From contig CM067086.1 of assembly GCA_034008185.1 (NCBI GenBank), positions 29,037,007 through 29,101,006 of the forward strand: DNA of 64,000 nt, given 5' to 3'. Below, in pieces: positions 43,501 to 58,800 of the stretch. The DNA is from Gorsachius magnificus. Its lineage: Eukaryota; Chordata; Aves; Pelecaniformes; Ardeidae. The notes below the pieces were generated by a model. It was not told where the DNA came from and made no database searches. It saw nothing but the letters and a program-made list of their open reading frames with translations. The position numbers and the translations under genes were made by a program. Within the stretch, counting starts at the first letter, position 1, and each line of letters starts with the position of its first letter.

Positions 43501-46500
43501 TTCTAACCTGATATAATATTCCCAGTGCTGTTTCAGTACATAGCCTGTTAGAAAAACAGCTGCAGCGTCTATATATACTGAAGCATTGTGCATTCAAATC
43601 CTCAGAAAGAACTGTAACTGCAAATGCCTTGGCTGTACACATTCACAGTACTTTTATACACGGTACAGGGACACAGAGCCTTTCAGATGTCCATGTAGCC
43701 TTACCAACATGCATGAAAGCACTCATACGCATACAGAGCACTCATGCAAAGAGGCATATTGATAGGTACTTTTTAAGGAAAATTTTCTACTCCGTAAGCC
43801 TCAACTGGCATCAACCCATCTTGATTTACCTGAGCTCAGGATCTAGCCCTTAGTATAGTAAATGTCCAATAGTCAGTGGTAACCACTTCACTGTCTTTGT
43901 ATTTCTATTCCTGTCATGGATTAACTCTTTCATTAACTACACCGAACTAAAAAAGTCCATATTTCTTCTGTGAGAAATTCTGTTTAAAACTACAATTTTC
44001 ATCAAAAGTGTACCAATTTTTATGAAAATTACATTAAAATGATAAAATATAATATTTTAATGTTGGTCTGCCACTGGAGTCAAATAACTGACAGGTGTAA
44101 TTTAGAAAATCCTGTCTGGGAAAGGCAAGAAATAAGGCTCACTGCCAAGCTGAAGGGGCCAACACATACATCAGTTCCCTGCAGTCATTGAAGTAGAGCT
44201 GGACTTGTTCTGCCTGGCTCAGTCTTGCCTTCCTCTCCAGAAACTTCTTGTCCAGGTTTTCCCAGCACTCATCCACATCTGTGAGTCTCTCCATGATGTT
44301 TTCCTTGACTTGAGGGTATGTGCGGCTGAGGTGCCAAGCCTCTCCCCGAATCCGTTCCAGCTCTTTCATGATGGCTCCTAGATCTCTCTGGAACAGACAG
44401 AATGTATTGTAAACCAAGCCACTACTTACACCTATCAAAAGCAGATTTTAAAGATGGTGCATATCTTTTCTAGCCACATCAAAGAAGCTCCTTTAGATAT
44501 GACACACTGATTATTTTGATAAGTGTGGAGCTGAAGTCTCTTGTACTTTGGATGACACCTTTGCAATTACAATAACAATTCAAAATAGGTTTTAGAAGAG
44601 AAGCTCATCCTTAGAAGCAAAAGTATTAGTAATATAATATCACAATGTTAAAAACAGGAGGAAAAGGCCTTCTGTGAAGCACAAAGAATATTTCACGGTG
44701 CAATAAATTTATCTTTTGTTGGCCTGCAAACAAGACACTTGAGAGGATTTTAAATCAAGCATCAGTCGCCTATTTTTTTGCCATTTATGCTTTTCTGCCA
44801 CTGCTTTATGACAGATCCCCTTACCTCTACTCCCTCAAGATGGCTGAGGAGTGTCTGTACACCTGGAAGATCATATCCGTAATCTTCTATATCCACCACT
44901 GCCTCTTTCTCCTGCATCCAGCCCTTTACTTCATCCACATCATGATCATACTGGTGAACTTGCTGGGCTGCTTTTAGATTCTGGAATAAAGAAACAATTT
45001 AATGGTAATAATACAGGTCATGTCTGCAGCACAAAAAAAGGGCAACGCTAATATGTCCTAATGCAGTACAGACTGAACAAGAGTGGGAGTGAAAAACCTT
45101 CCCAATTAAGTCACCTGAAAGTGAGGTGTTCAAGCTAACTTAATTTCCCCAAGTTCTCTAAAGGTAGCTTTCTCAGCCACAGAAAATGTCCTAAGAAACT
45201 TCCTTGGCCTACACTGTAAACAGTGAAAACAAGAGGAGTTAAGTGAAAATTAGGTTTTCTGAAATGAGAAGATTAAAAAAATGTTCTAACACTACTTTAC
45301 ATTCAAACTATATATTAACAATTATCATGCATTTACTACTGCTAACAGACAATAGTGGGCTTGAGCTATTCATAAGCAAAATGTGTATGTAACGGTAGTG
45401 GAAAAAAGAGTTGAGGACATCTGACATTTTACGTTCTCAAAGCAAACAAAAATGTTGAGTTCTATGGTCCTCTACTTTTCCAAACACATCTGTGACTGCA
45501 GTTTCACAAAAGGGGGTGAGCTGATTTAACAGCTGACTGCTGCCAAAAGGTAGGGATTTTGGCTCTGTGTCCTCTATCACCTGCTCTCCCATACCCCTTC
45601 TTTGACTTCAAGTAACTAACTCAGCAAAAAAATCTGGAGAGTTTCATGTTGTTTAGTAAGTTCAATGAAGAGTCCAGTGAGTGCCAGAGCCAGCCTCCTG
45701 TTAATGGTAGTAAACCATTAGATTGGCTTAGTTTTTCAAGAAACCAGAGCTAGCAATGAATTAAGGAAAACAGAATTACTGGAGACTGATAAATACCTTT
45801 CAAGTATAAGCCTTGCCAGGAACAGTAGGGTAAGCAGGTAAAGGGAAATGGATCAAGAAAGAATAGAACAGAATACACCCATTGGTCTTATAAACCTTGT
45901 GTTTCAACATAAGCAATATACTGGTTTGGGAAAGAGAGAACATTGGAAACTGCAGGGAATTCAATGCCCCAGTTTTTCATGTATTTCCTACCTCTGTCCT
46001 TGCCTGGATGGCATGGCATAGTTTCTCCCACATCTCATTGATTTGCTTTGTTCTCTTCTGGATAATGTCCATCTTGCTGTGGCACTCCTTCTCTAGTTTA
46101 GATGCTAACTCATTTAAGGAGACAACTTTGGAATGTGCCAGAGGTTTCACCTCATTTACAAAATCTTTAAACTTTTTGTCCAGCACCTGCAGGATAAATG
46201 GGGACATAGACTTAGATATAAGAATTCCTGCCTACTTCTATGAGAGAGGCAGAAGGAATCACTTTCTCTGAACTGTATAGCACAAAAGCTATGTATTGCA
46301 GTCTACAAGTGCAAATCATTTGATAAACCCAGATGATCTGGAGTCAGAAGGTGGCATCTATTGTCTTGATCATTTAACATCTTATGTCACAGAGAAAAAT
46401 CACCCACATCCTGCTGCCCAGATCAAAAGAAACATGACTTGTTATGCTGTGCACATATGCAGCAGTTAAGGAGTGGACACTATGAACTACACCTCTCTGC

Positions 46501-49500
46501 ACTGTGTGCACTGAGGAGAAAATTATCCTTGAAATCAACATCTAGAGGGGTGAATGCTGCATCCCAGCATTCTCCACTGAAATTGTTACAAGACCATGGC
46601 CCTGGTCATGTCAAATTTTTTAGGCCCTGTCAAATTTATAATCAGGGTCAGCAGTGTAGTGTGCTGACCTCGCCTTATCCCAAGAAAAAGCTAACTTTCT
46701 GGTGCACCTACTTTTTCTGTTGGGAGATGCTACCTCAGAGAGCCCTGTATAAGCAGACAGAAACCAGTCTGAGTTCTTGCTGCAGAGGGACTTTTGGTTT
46801 GCTTAATTTTTGTCACTGTAACTTCCTTCAATGTCAGCAGCTATGCAAAAATTGCAGCAAATATATTCCTGCTTTGCCACACAACACATACAATACCTTT
46901 TATTTTCTTTTACCTCAACATCATCTAAGTCCTGCCCATAGTCATCAGACTCTGCTACAGACTGTTTACTGGAAAGCCATGCATCCACCAGCTGGAATTC
47001 TCTTTCAAACTGATAGAGCTGGAATTGTTCTTGCAGGCGTTTTCTCTGGGTTTCAGCCTTCTTCAGGAGAGACTGATAGTCTGCTAGGATCTTCTGGAGC
47101 TTTGAAAGTATGGCTGGACTGCAAAGAACAAGAAGAAGAAGATATGTCTTTTTTTTACTGTTCTTTTTGAACATTGTGTTTTCCTGACAGGTTGAATTTG
47201 CAACACCTTCAAAATACAGAGGAAACCAGAGAACGTCATGGAGTGAGTTATGCCAAGCCTTTAAAACCAGCTAGTTCAGGAAATTAAAGTATCTTATACG
47301 AACGGCTGCTCTTTTTAATTCCTCCTTCCCAGGTATAAAAGCAAACTGGCAATGAAAAACAGTGAACTGTCAAGAATGTCCGTTTCCTTTCCTAAGCACA
47401 GTGTTCTTTGAACCTTTATGGTAAATGAGGACTAGATGACAGTTCCTGGGAATAGAGAGTGGACAAAGAAGCTGATCTACGCTAATTGGCCTGTTGTTAA
47501 AAAATAATAGTCATGAAAACATTAACACAGTCATCCATCTTCTGGGAGGCCGAGTGTGTGTGATGGTGGTAAAGGAAGGATTGATGTTCCCTGAACTCAT
47601 ATTTCTGGACGTGCCATCAAACAGCTACTGAAGGTTGAACTTTTCCGTAGTTGCCTTCTCTCAGCATTTCTGTTAGACCTAGAACAGAGGCCCGTTTTCA
47701 CTTTCCTACCTCTCTGGGCTGTCTTTGTTTATTAAGCTGGCACCTGTCTCCTGCACTTTCTCGATCCGGGGCCTGAAACCATCCAAGTCCAGCTTAGTAG
47801 CTTCAAGTTTACGAAGTAAAGCTTGTGTGGATTCTTCATTCTTCCCACAATCAGAGGTCTCCAGAATGAAGCTCCTCTCTGCCAGCCATGCCTCCACCTC
47901 CAGCAGCTGTATAAAATACAGGGATAAGCCTGAACACAGCTGTGATTTAGGTCAAGACAAAGAAAACTGGAAAGCAATGATGCCCAAAGAGACACATCAG
48001 TGAAAACAGAGAGCAGCTTAGGTGCCTTTCTGTAATGCAATCTAGCAGACAATTCAAAAAAATGTGTACGCAGAACCCAGTAATTAAGGTTACATGTTTA
48101 TCCCTCACTGCAGTTACTTGGAAAAGTAACTGTTAATTCTCCACTGTATCCATATTTACCAGATATGAAAAATCAGGACAGTATGAATTCTGCTCCTATC
48201 TCAGCACTTGCATCCATTCAACAATACAGGTATAATTTCTTTTAAGCAAAGAAAGACCAAAAAATCTCTCATGAACAATCTTTACCTCATTCAGGAAGAG
48301 ATGGGCCTCATATGACTGCATGAGCCGCTGTCTCCTCTGTTGAGCCTCTGCCTTCAAGGTTTCTACAGAAGTCTCAAGCTCCTTCAGATGCTCCATAATC
48401 TTGCGAGAGGCTGAGTGGCCTCCCTTTACCAGTTTCTGCCCTGTACTGAGCACTGCTTTGGTCAAAGCATCCCGACTGCTTATCTCATTCTCCAAGTTCT
48501 GGAAAGAGTAAAATGAGAGACCAAAAATAAAAGCTATTGAGATTTTTATACCAGATAACATAGTCATGTAATTCCATTGTAAATCTGTTTTTTATACGTG
48601 AAGATGGGTCAGAGGTGCAAAGTCTGAGTGAATGCTTGAAGTGGAGTGGAGGAGTTTTTTGTGGTGAAGGAGTGATTATAGAAATCAAATATAGCCATGA
48701 AGTTTGGACCTTGGTGTGTATCCACCTCAGAGTGTGGAGGGAAAAGGTTCTAACCACAAACCTCTTACCTGTAAGGTTCCACTGAAATGTACCTGCTTCC
48801 ACCCCAATACACAGTATTTCTTGAATTAAAATGTGTCTAGGGAAGAACAATCAATTCACCTACTCATCACTATTTATCACTTGCCAATGCCTTTGTAGAA
48901 GATGGAGCTTTGCCTAACAGCCATTGCAAACACTGTGAGTACACATACTACCAAGGCAGCCAGGTGGAAAAGGAGAGAAGAAAACTACCTGAACCAGTTC
49001 TCAGAGGCTTCACTTCAAATTAATTTTTGAAGACTGGTAGATTTTAAAACCACATGCATTCCTCCATATACCACCTCATACAGATATTTGCCTGGGTGGG
49101 CAAGGATCATGCCATCAATTTGTCTGTAGGCAGATGTGCATTCCATGGCTAACTATGCCTGAGCACCTTGAGTGCAAACAAACCCCACCATTTTACAATT
49201 GTTCTGTTTATGTTCATAGCTATGAAACAGGCAGTTTCAGGGTTAGACTGCAGTGCTGTGTTAATGTAGAACAGACAGCCTCTCTGCAGAGAGGAGCTGC
49301 TTTTTCAACTTAAGTATCAGACTTGGCTGGAAAAGAGCTCCGATTCCAATCTTGCCTTTAACTTCCCCCTATTAATTTCAAGACAGCCACTATGTTGTTG
49401 AAAAGTGACACCATATCTGACCCCAGCAGAATGGAATCCAGTGGCAAAGATTATAAAACATCTTGTACTGTGTATTAATAATAAGCTAGCAGCCTGAAGA

Positions 49501-49845
49501 ACAACTTTGCAGTTGAACATTTAGGAACGTGTATTCACAGTACTTAATTTATAACAACAGGAATTAAAAAGAAGGGGGCGGGGGGAGTGAGGGGAAACTC
49601 TGTTCCAAGTGAAGCAGCTGTGTGTATGCATATCACATTTGTGTGTAAATGCAGTTTTGCAAGATAGTGGGTTCTTTTTCTTTTGAGTGATACATTCCAT
49701 ACACAATCTCTTTTGTGGTAACAAACCAAGGACTGAATTTTGCAAATCTGGCTCGTTAAGACAAACAATAGAGGGTGGAACTAATAATATATTCAGTTCC
49801 TGACTCTTACTTTACCTCTGACATTTGTTTGCCTGTAAGCCAACA

Positions 49846-49876
<31 letters not shown>

Positions 49877-52800
49877 TGTAGAGACCCTAGCTACTAAAAG
49901 ATTGAAAATTCAAAGTTTATATTTTAATCCTACTTCAAGGAGAAAAAGAAGCAAAATGGCAGGAAGGAATGGCAGTTAATTATGCTTTGGTATTATGGTC
50001 TATATTTCACATTTTTACAATTCATTGAACTATTTTGAGACCTGGCCAATTAACACAAATATAATTGCAGCCTAAAACAGTATCTCCACTGTTCCTTCAG
50101 TTATCCCACATATCTTCTCAGATTAATTCAGTTTAAACATTCCTTTCTTCCATTCCTTTCTTCCCTACCATGTCAATCAGCTCATAATTTTTAGGAGTAA
50201 TCAAATACATAACAACATTTATACTTTTAATCATGATGAAACAAGCTTTTTGTTCTTACAGTCTAATCTCAAAGTCACCAACTACATCTTGCTTAAATAC
50301 AAATTACAAATATGAGAATTACACTGAATACTAAGAAGGTACAAACTCTTCACAATATACCCATGGGTCTTACTCAGGAATATTCTGCAAGATGCATTTA
50401 AAAACATTTTACAATTCTTCATTAAATTTTGAGTACACCTAGGATAAATCAACTTTTTAAGAGACTTCATCCCTGTCCTAGTATGTCACCTGCAGCAGTC
50501 TTGAATTTTTACCCTGGGAACATTTCAAATTTTTTGTAAGTTCAGATTTCTATTTGTAGACATGCAGATTGTACCAAATGCTTGGGCTTACTCTCTCTCT
50601 CTGTATATATATCACACACACTCCTACTTCATAAGGTATTCTGTCTTCCCAGCCCTACTGCAGATTGCACGGATTTTCCCCAAAGGCACTTGATCTGGCA
50701 TTTAAATGGGCTGTCATTTGCTAACATTAAATACCAATAGCTGCTGGAAACTTTTAGCAGGAACCTCGTGTTTGCAAAGAGACGGTGCTCCTTATTAAAA
50801 AATGATTAGGAAGGCAGCTGCTGTTCTGTTGGTATTTGAGATGACAGTGTTCCAGGCACTGCTTTCTCTGATGGCACATCTGAACCTTGTGAAATAATTC
50901 AGCAGCTATACTGAAAGCTACTACTGGAATGAAGGTCAGCTAAGGATCATCATAATATCCTGTTAACTCCCTCCCTCCAGAGTAGAAAGAGTTTTGGGGA
51001 AAGATGTTTTCCTGGGAGCTCACCCTGAGACATCTGAGCAATGAGCGTTCTTGGATTTACTTACTGAGTTTCAAAGCATATTCGTTAGGACACCTGTTGC
51101 CCAAAGAAGCTATGACAACATGCACAACAGTTTGCAAAATCTATTTTGTATTGCAAAAGCCAGGTTTTGAACTCTTTTCACAGCCTATGTGTCCACAGAA
51201 GAGCATATGGTGTGGTACCTAGACCACTGCAATGATAAGCAGCATGGAATCCCACATGTTGCCAAGTCATGGACATACCCTTCAAAAAATGTCATTATCA
51301 TCAGACAAGGATAAGATTAATCCCTGGTATCATGAATCCTGTTAGCCAAGGCACAACAGATGAAATTTGTCAGAGGCAAATTGGATTCCGTGTTCTCTCT
51401 TTGATTCAAAAGACTGAGAATGGTTCTTATATGACATTACCTGGTGCTTTTCTTGTAGACTCTGAACAGTTGCCAGGGATTGGCCATAATCCCTGGAGGA
51501 AGCCATGGTGAGCTTCTCATGAACCCAGGCCAACTCCTCATCAACATCTCGGAAGAACTGGTACTGAAGTCTGCTTGCTTCCAGACTCCCACGTCTCTCC
51601 TGCAGAGGATCACGTAGGCTTTTGTATCTGTAGGTTTTAAAGTGAACCCAATGAGGACTGTAGATTAATAAGGAACGAATGCAAAACATTCTTTTCAGAA
51701 TGATGTAGAGAAGGAAAGAAAAAAAATATGCAGAGAAGAGAAAGGCTGATAAAAATAGGAAAAAGATGGCAGGAGGCAGGCCAGGCACTCACACACCTCT
51801 GCACCAGTTGATCCACTCTCTCTTCTAGTTCATCAGCAAGGAAATGCTTCTCCTTCTGGAACTGCTGAGCTGTGACCACAAGCTCTTGCAGCCGATCCCT
51901 ATGGCCAGCAATATCTCCCTCCAGTTCCTCTTGTTTCTTCAGATGACTGTTCAAAACCACCAGATCATTGCTACTATATGGTGCTTTCAACTCATTTTCC
52001 ACATCTTCCAACCATTTCTCCATGTCCTCTACACTTCGCTGAAAATGAAGGCCCTGAGGACAAGCAGGAAGAAAAGGTCATTTAAACCTTTAGGACAGGC
52101 AATATGATGTAAAAATCTTGGCCACTTTCAGTAAGAATTACACACAAACACAAAGAAGCTTCCCAGTGCTCAGTGAACCCTTTCACAGATATGATGGTGG
52201 TCCAAATGAAGAAGAGAATTCAGTCAGAGTGAACGCAAGAACAGATACACAGAACATCAAGAGCTAATCCTACTTGTGTTGCACAAATACAAATGATGGA
52301 CACAATACCTTAAAAGGGAGCCATTTAAAGGGAGAGCTCTATTTCATACCCACAGAGTGTCTGATAGCCCATGCAAAACTTGCAGTTATGAGAAGTCATG
52401 TGCCTGGAGCTAGAAGAATGAAAAGCAGCTGTGGGTTTCTTTCTCAATGTGTTGGAGAAAAGATGCCATTGGGACAGATGGAGAGAGTTGACGTACATGA
52501 GTGAACACATTTTCCCCTCAATATCCCTCTCTGGAATCCTGATCTAAACCAGCAGCAGAAAGCAGAAGGGAATATAGCCTAAGAAATCCTTTTCCCTCCA
52601 CAGGGTTCTCCAGTTCTCCTGCTGATTCTATTCAATTAGTCCACACTTAGTAGTTTCTTTGCTCTAATGGTCTTGAGGAATCAGGTCTGATTGTATCAAG
52701 CGACAGACTCATAGAAGAGATGTGAAGCAAGGCAGCCGTGCTATGTCTGGAAATGACACCAAGACCCAACCATTGGTATCCTTCTATTACCTTGCAAGCA

Positions 52801-55800
52801 TCCTGCAGCTTGGCCTGTTTATCCTGGCAACTTGCTAGCAGTTCCTCCCATAGCTCTTCCATTTCTTGTAGTCTGGACTGAATGGCTTCAGGGGCGTAGT
52901 GCCTGTCACGGAGCATCTTCTCCCCTTCCTATAGCAGAGAGAACAGTCAAAGTTTTCTTCCTTTGCTGAATGCACCAGAGTATTATCACTGTTGCTTCCA
53001 TAAACAAAGTTTACTGGCACTGCTATGTATAGGGCCAGCTGCAGCCATAGCTTCTTGACATAACAGATAGAGGCTGCAGAGAAAAATTAAAAACAGATAA
53101 AGATAACATGCTTATTGAAACTAGGCCAGAGACTGATTTTCCTGTTTTTCTGGCCTCTAAAATTATTTTAAATGCTAGAAGGCAATATTAGAAGACAAAG
53201 GGTAGAGAGAATCTGCATTACACAACAGCTACATTGCCTAAAAGCTGGCAGGGAGCCTAGTTCGCAAGCACTCATTTTTTTTCTCTGATGTCCCACATTC
53301 TATGATCACTGTTTGAGATTGCCCAGCTACCTGTGCTTTTCTATTCCCTTCCTTGCATGTTAAGAGAGGACTATCTCATACAAGTGAACCACTGTATGAG
53401 ATACTAAAACTTCTTTCAACCATGCACTGTTGTGCTGCTGTATTATGTAATAAAAGTCTATTCCCATTTCTAATTCCTGAGCTGCAGATGCTTAACAGGT
53501 TGGTAAAAGAAGACGTAGAGGATGCACAGCAAGACCTTCATCAGGTAGAAGAGTCTGTAGGTGTATCCTTAAGCTGGGACCAAGTTTGCTTTAGAAAGCT
53601 AAACTGAACTATTTCCACATTTTGTGATGGGGAAGAGGAGGCACAGCAAGAGAAAGATGCTATACCAGGACAGCAGGGGATTTTCTCCTAAAGAACAACT
53701 ACTAAGGCTATTCCCAACAAAAAAGACAGGGCATCAAGAAATAATGAGAAAGAGATTGTGCAAACAACTGTTTAAAAACAGATTAGTTGATTAGTTTAGA
53801 CAGAACTGCAACTCCACCCTTTAATCCCCCTGTTGTGTCTGCACATAGGGGGGTTAAAAAGTTTTTGGTTTATTTTTTTTTTAAAAGGGGGGGGGGGGGC
53901 GGTTCTACAATCCTGGATGCAGGCGAGTCTGAGGAGGGAATCTAACTTTAATGCTTAGTTACCTGCTGCAAAATACATCTAGTAAGCACTGTGCTGAAAA
54001 TAAGGTTAATAAACACGTAACAGTCTGTCCTTCCAAACTCATCATCTGATCACAGCTTCTGCCAAGTATCTGACAAAGCTTGTCAGACTTCCCTCATCTC
54101 TCTCCTACTGGCATGTCTTTGCAAAGGCAACACTTGAAAACTCTTCTTGATCCTTTTTGTTGGATATAACTTATCTGACTTGTTGAAGTTGTGCATCCAA
54201 TCAGCTAGGTTTCCTGCTGGAAAGAAACAGGTGTACCTCTAAAGTGGCATTCACCCCAGAGAGAAGTCCCTAAAGTCGGTGGACTGAATCTTTCATTGAA
54301 AGCACCCATCTGTTTCCATTGCATGCACAGTGACTATAGATAGCAAGCTCACATTAGATAATAAGAGAGAAGTTGAAAGAAACCGATGGACACAAAAGTT
54401 CTTGGTGGACTAAAACAATAAGCTTCCCAGTCCCCTCAGAGACAGTGTGGAAAATGTCAGCAAGGGAACAGTGATTCCCCCTTGCTTGTTTGAGATCCCT
54501 GTAACTCAGACTGTCTGCAGGGTCTTTCATGCCAGTTGCCCACCCTTGCCATTAACACCACTTCTCTCACAGATTTGATGGAGTCCAGGCGATTTCTATT
54601 GGCCATGATCTCTGCTTGGAAAGTCTGGTGCTTCTGCAGTTTGGTCTGTAGATTGCTTGGATCCTTCCAGCTATCATCCTGGGCAATGCTATTCTTCTCA
54701 TTGATCCAGGTAGCCACCTTTGGGGAGGAAAGAACAGAAGTAGACAAAACCTTCAGTGTTTCTTCAGCTCCAACCTGCCAGGCTCTCCTCTAATACGTAT
54801 AAAACATGGACTGGTGAGAGGGGATGCAAATGAGTTGTCCTGAGGTTCCACTTCCCTAAGCTCCTCCTGTCTTTCATAACAAAGTCAACCCTATACCTCT
54901 GTTCACCAGCACCGTTAGCTGGAAAGGGGGATGTCTCCATGAGATAGTCCCCATGCACTGAGAAAGTGCATAGGCACATGTGTGCATGGGGTAGAAAGGG
55001 CAATTATCTCCTTATTTCTAACCCACTGTCAGTACCTCACAAGAAAAGAACTAGCTTGTCTCTTCCCATGAATTTTAAAATGGTGGCACATTCCCTTCTA
55101 ATGCATTTGTTTCTTCTGCATTTTGCTGGCATCCAATGCACAGTAAATCTTTCATCTGATGACTGGAGGGAAGCTGTGACTTGAATGCTGAAAAATATCC
55201 CTTCACTCTTATCCTCATCTTTCCCGATATCATCTCGTTCCAGACTCAGTTCCTTGATTTTTCTCACACTAAATCCCTCCAGGGATTCAGATCTATGCAG
55301 CGCAGTATGTTTTAAGAAACCAGAATACCACGAATCCTGTGTACTTGTACCTCAAAGGAATTCCTCAGCAACTTCTGCAGAAGCCTTGATTCCTCTAGCA
55401 GATGTCTGCGAGCAGCAGCATTCTCCAGTAGTTTCTCTTTTCTGTGATGAAGACAAGATGTGTGAGGTAAAAGCCACAGAGTGAACTAGATAGGATAAGC
55501 GTTGTCAGTTTTCATGTCTAAAACACACATGATCTAACCCTCCATTCTCTAGGAGAGAACTGTCCATAAAATGCAGCTTCCCATGACTTGAACTGTCAGA
55601 GAAGATGCTCAAGACACTATAGGAATGATTAATAGCAGATAGCACATGTTTAAAGTACACACAAATTCTGTATATATGATATCTGCCTCTAGGAATCACA
55701 ATTATTGCCTTTCAGGGTACAAGAGAACAAAAAATCATCATGTTTGTTATATGGAAAGCCTGTGAGTATCATGGTATTTGTCACTAATAAACCAAAGCTA

Positions 55801-58800
55801 CACCATCCTTTAATCTTTTTCCCAAATGTGGACCTGCAGCATTTTATTCATGTTAATGCAGGCATGAGATAGTTTGATCATATTAATAAATTCATATGTT
55901 CACTTTAATCTTAAGGGATCTCCAATCTCTCTTCATAAATTTTACGTATATCTTTTCACCTACCATAGCACTGAATACCACTGTTTCTACTGTCAGCATT
56001 TGTTTAAGATGAACAATATGCAACATGCTAGGAGAAATAAAGTAATTCACATGAAAGGGCAAGATCTGATCAGAAAAGTTGCAAATGGCCTAATAGATAA
56101 TCTGAGCAGGGCTTTAAGATCAACCCCATTAGAACAGTGAAAAAGCAGTTGTGTAGCAAATGACCTTTCTTGATGGTATTTAACGATAACGAAGTATTTA
56201 ATGGCACAGCAGACCTCTGTCTTTTGTTTGCAGCACTGTCCCTAAGGCCAGGCCAGGATACAGAATTACAAGAAAACTGCCTTTTTCTGAATCCCTTTCC
56301 CCCTCCACTTAACTGTATTTTGGAAACCTCCTAATGAAATATTGACTAGACTAAGGCCAATTTGGCAGGACCACAGAGCAATGCGCAAATGCAAACCAGT
56401 TTATGGTTCTCTTAAAAACATTTAAAGATATTAGTCACACGGGGGGAGAGTCTCATTGCAAAAGAGATGGGTGGCTGACATGGGAAGGGTTTGACTTCAC
56501 CTCCTCAGAACAGCCTGGCATCTGTTGGTGATGTTGTCCGAGTCATAATGCTTGTCCTGCATTAGCTGCTGAGCAAATGAAGCCATCTCATTGATTTTCT
56601 CCATCTGAGCTTCCAGGACTTTTTCAAACTGCGTGTGTTTCCGCTGTAGGCTCTCCACACTAGACACTGAGTCCTGGATAGAATTCAACAAAGGGAAGCT
56701 GCTTTCAGTCAGAGTTTTTCCATCTACTACACTGATAATCCAGAACCTAAATGGCATTTACCCCACATCTGCAAACTGTCAAGAAAATTTATTGGTCTTT
56801 GAAATTTATTGGCACTGAATCTGAGACTCAAGTCCCAAATAATATGCTATGCATGGTCTAAGGCATTATTTCAAGGTCAAAACTGAACTGCTGGATGCTT
56901 ATCTCCTCCTGCATATTGTGCTGCATAGAAGATATCACTTCTCAAGAGATAAAGCACCAGCTCCTAATCATAAATCAATCTTAAGACAGATGCTATTTTG
57001 GAAGCAAATGTGGGATGCCGAACTGAGATCAGAGTTAAGTGAACAAATATGTCACAGAAAGAGATTAAAATTAGAGCCATGGTTTCAACCCATGGAATTT
57101 GGAAGAGCTCAGATCCAGATTTTAATTTGAGGACTGGAGTCTGACATTACAGTTAATGAGAGAAACACAGAATTTGACTTCTTTTAACATTTGTGAATCC
57201 CAAGCTTAATGACTCAGAGTTCTCTTTTCAGCACCCCTCTGCACATTTAATTTTAGAATCAGTGGTATCAAAATGTTGTTATCGCAGTAAACTCTGCTTT
57301 CCCACTATTCTAAAGGCAGTGATAAAGCTGACATCAAATGGGTCAGAAAAAAAAAGCCAAACTAAACTTTTATGTGCTTATATGAGTCATTGGAAGGGAA
57401 AGTACACACAGAGCATTTTCCGTGCCTTGCTGAGCTAAACATGACTGGAAAATAGGTGTCTCCTTCTAAGTCTCATATACTTCAATGGACAGACTGTAAA
57501 TATATACCTCCAGGCTGGAAGGTACAGACAGACACCAGCCACTAGCATTGTATATTTTTCATGCCATTTGTACCAATTATGTCTACACTGAACTCTTGAG
57601 ATGCAACTGTAGTTCCTGCAGAGACAACTAATTTGGTAGCACTACCTATACGAGGTGCAGGGTAAACTAAACATCAGACTGTATATCCGGCATCCTGCAT
57701 AGCTTTTGCAACCCATGTATCAGTCTGAGGTTTCAGTTATTGCAGTGTTATGGGTACCTGAGGTAAGTAATTTAAAGCTACACCGGGTATGTCAGCAGTG
57801 ACAGCACATGGCTGGTAAATGTATTTGGGTCAGCTATGACCAGTTAGAAAGATGCAGTCTCATTTTCCTGCTATAATCAGAGTAGTTGGTCTGTTTCATT
57901 ACACTTGGGGCTAAGAATCCTATCCTGTGTAAAGTATCAAGGAAAGAAATCTGATCCTAAACCGTCAACAAGATGGAGCAGTAACTTCAGAAGGAGAAAG
58001 ATCGCAGGAAGGTTCAAAGCACATCGTCATACTTGACAGCTCCCTTTCCTCCAGACTGATTGCAGAGAAAATTGTAATTTCTCAAAGCACCTACCCCTAA
58101 GTCCTCATTGGCTAGGAAAGCCTCTTTGCTGCTGAGCCAGCTCTCAGTCTGTTCCACATAACCATAGAATTTCTGTATAGGGAAAAAAAGCAGTCATAAA
58201 TACGATGTAAAATGGAGGCAAACCTGACTTCGGCAGAGTACGCTGAAAAAACCCAAACTTCCAGGGCGATTCCAAAAATTAACTGCATAGCACTGGATAG
58301 CAATAAGCATTAGATGCTACAAAACCCACATGCATAACAATTATTATTGTAACTTTCTCCTTTATAATATGATTATTTCTTTCTGTTTAAGACATAGGAT
58401 ACAAGTATTTGTAGCACAGAGTGCTGTGTACGGTAACTGGCCAATAAAAAGGATGGTAACATGGCCTGAAATAAGTAGAATGCAATACATAAAGAAACAT
58501 GAAAGCAGCCCTTACTATATGGTTTAAGTTCTCATATATATATATGAAGCTTTTTAGATGGGGCTAGTAGCACCAGCTGTTATTTAAGGTACTTGACATT
58601 CCCCATTGTAAAATCTCCATTTCAGTTATTTCTAACTTTTGCCAACAAGGCATTTAGGCAGAAATTTTGTGAGATGACTGTTACAGGGAAGTATTTCTGG
58701 AAAATTGAAGCCCAAACAGTTCTTTTCTTAGAAAAAAAAAAAAAAGCAGGGAAAAATACAGTATTTTGTCCATGCTAAATTTTTCTTCAGATTTTTTTTT

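Larger units (their letters stand above)
48499..51440 (-). other. SPTBN5 2.9 kb intron
   Basis: Holds a 27-base poly-A tract at 49848-49874 and a composite CT/AT/CA microsatellite at 50591-50621. No exon, RNA gene or recognisable transposon is seen. Confidence 0.7.
52929..54570 (-). other. SPTBN5 1.6 kb intron
   Basis: Contains the inverted repeat at 53820-53858 and the poly-G run at 53887-53899. No coding sequence is recognised. Confidence 0.65.

Noticed and set aside
46809..46913. Extension of the SPTBN5 exon past 46914 within its open frame
   Set aside because: A consensus donor (GAG|GTAAAA) follows GQDLDDVE, and the next exon continues the repeat in phase; the extra residues do not look like spectrin.
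46439..47170. A 243-codon open frame on the + strand, the longest uninterrupted frame in the window
   Set aside because: It runs antisense over the SPTBN5 exon at 46914-47118, has no domain signature and ends in intron sequence. The - strand frame has clear spectrin-repeat motifs and splice sites.
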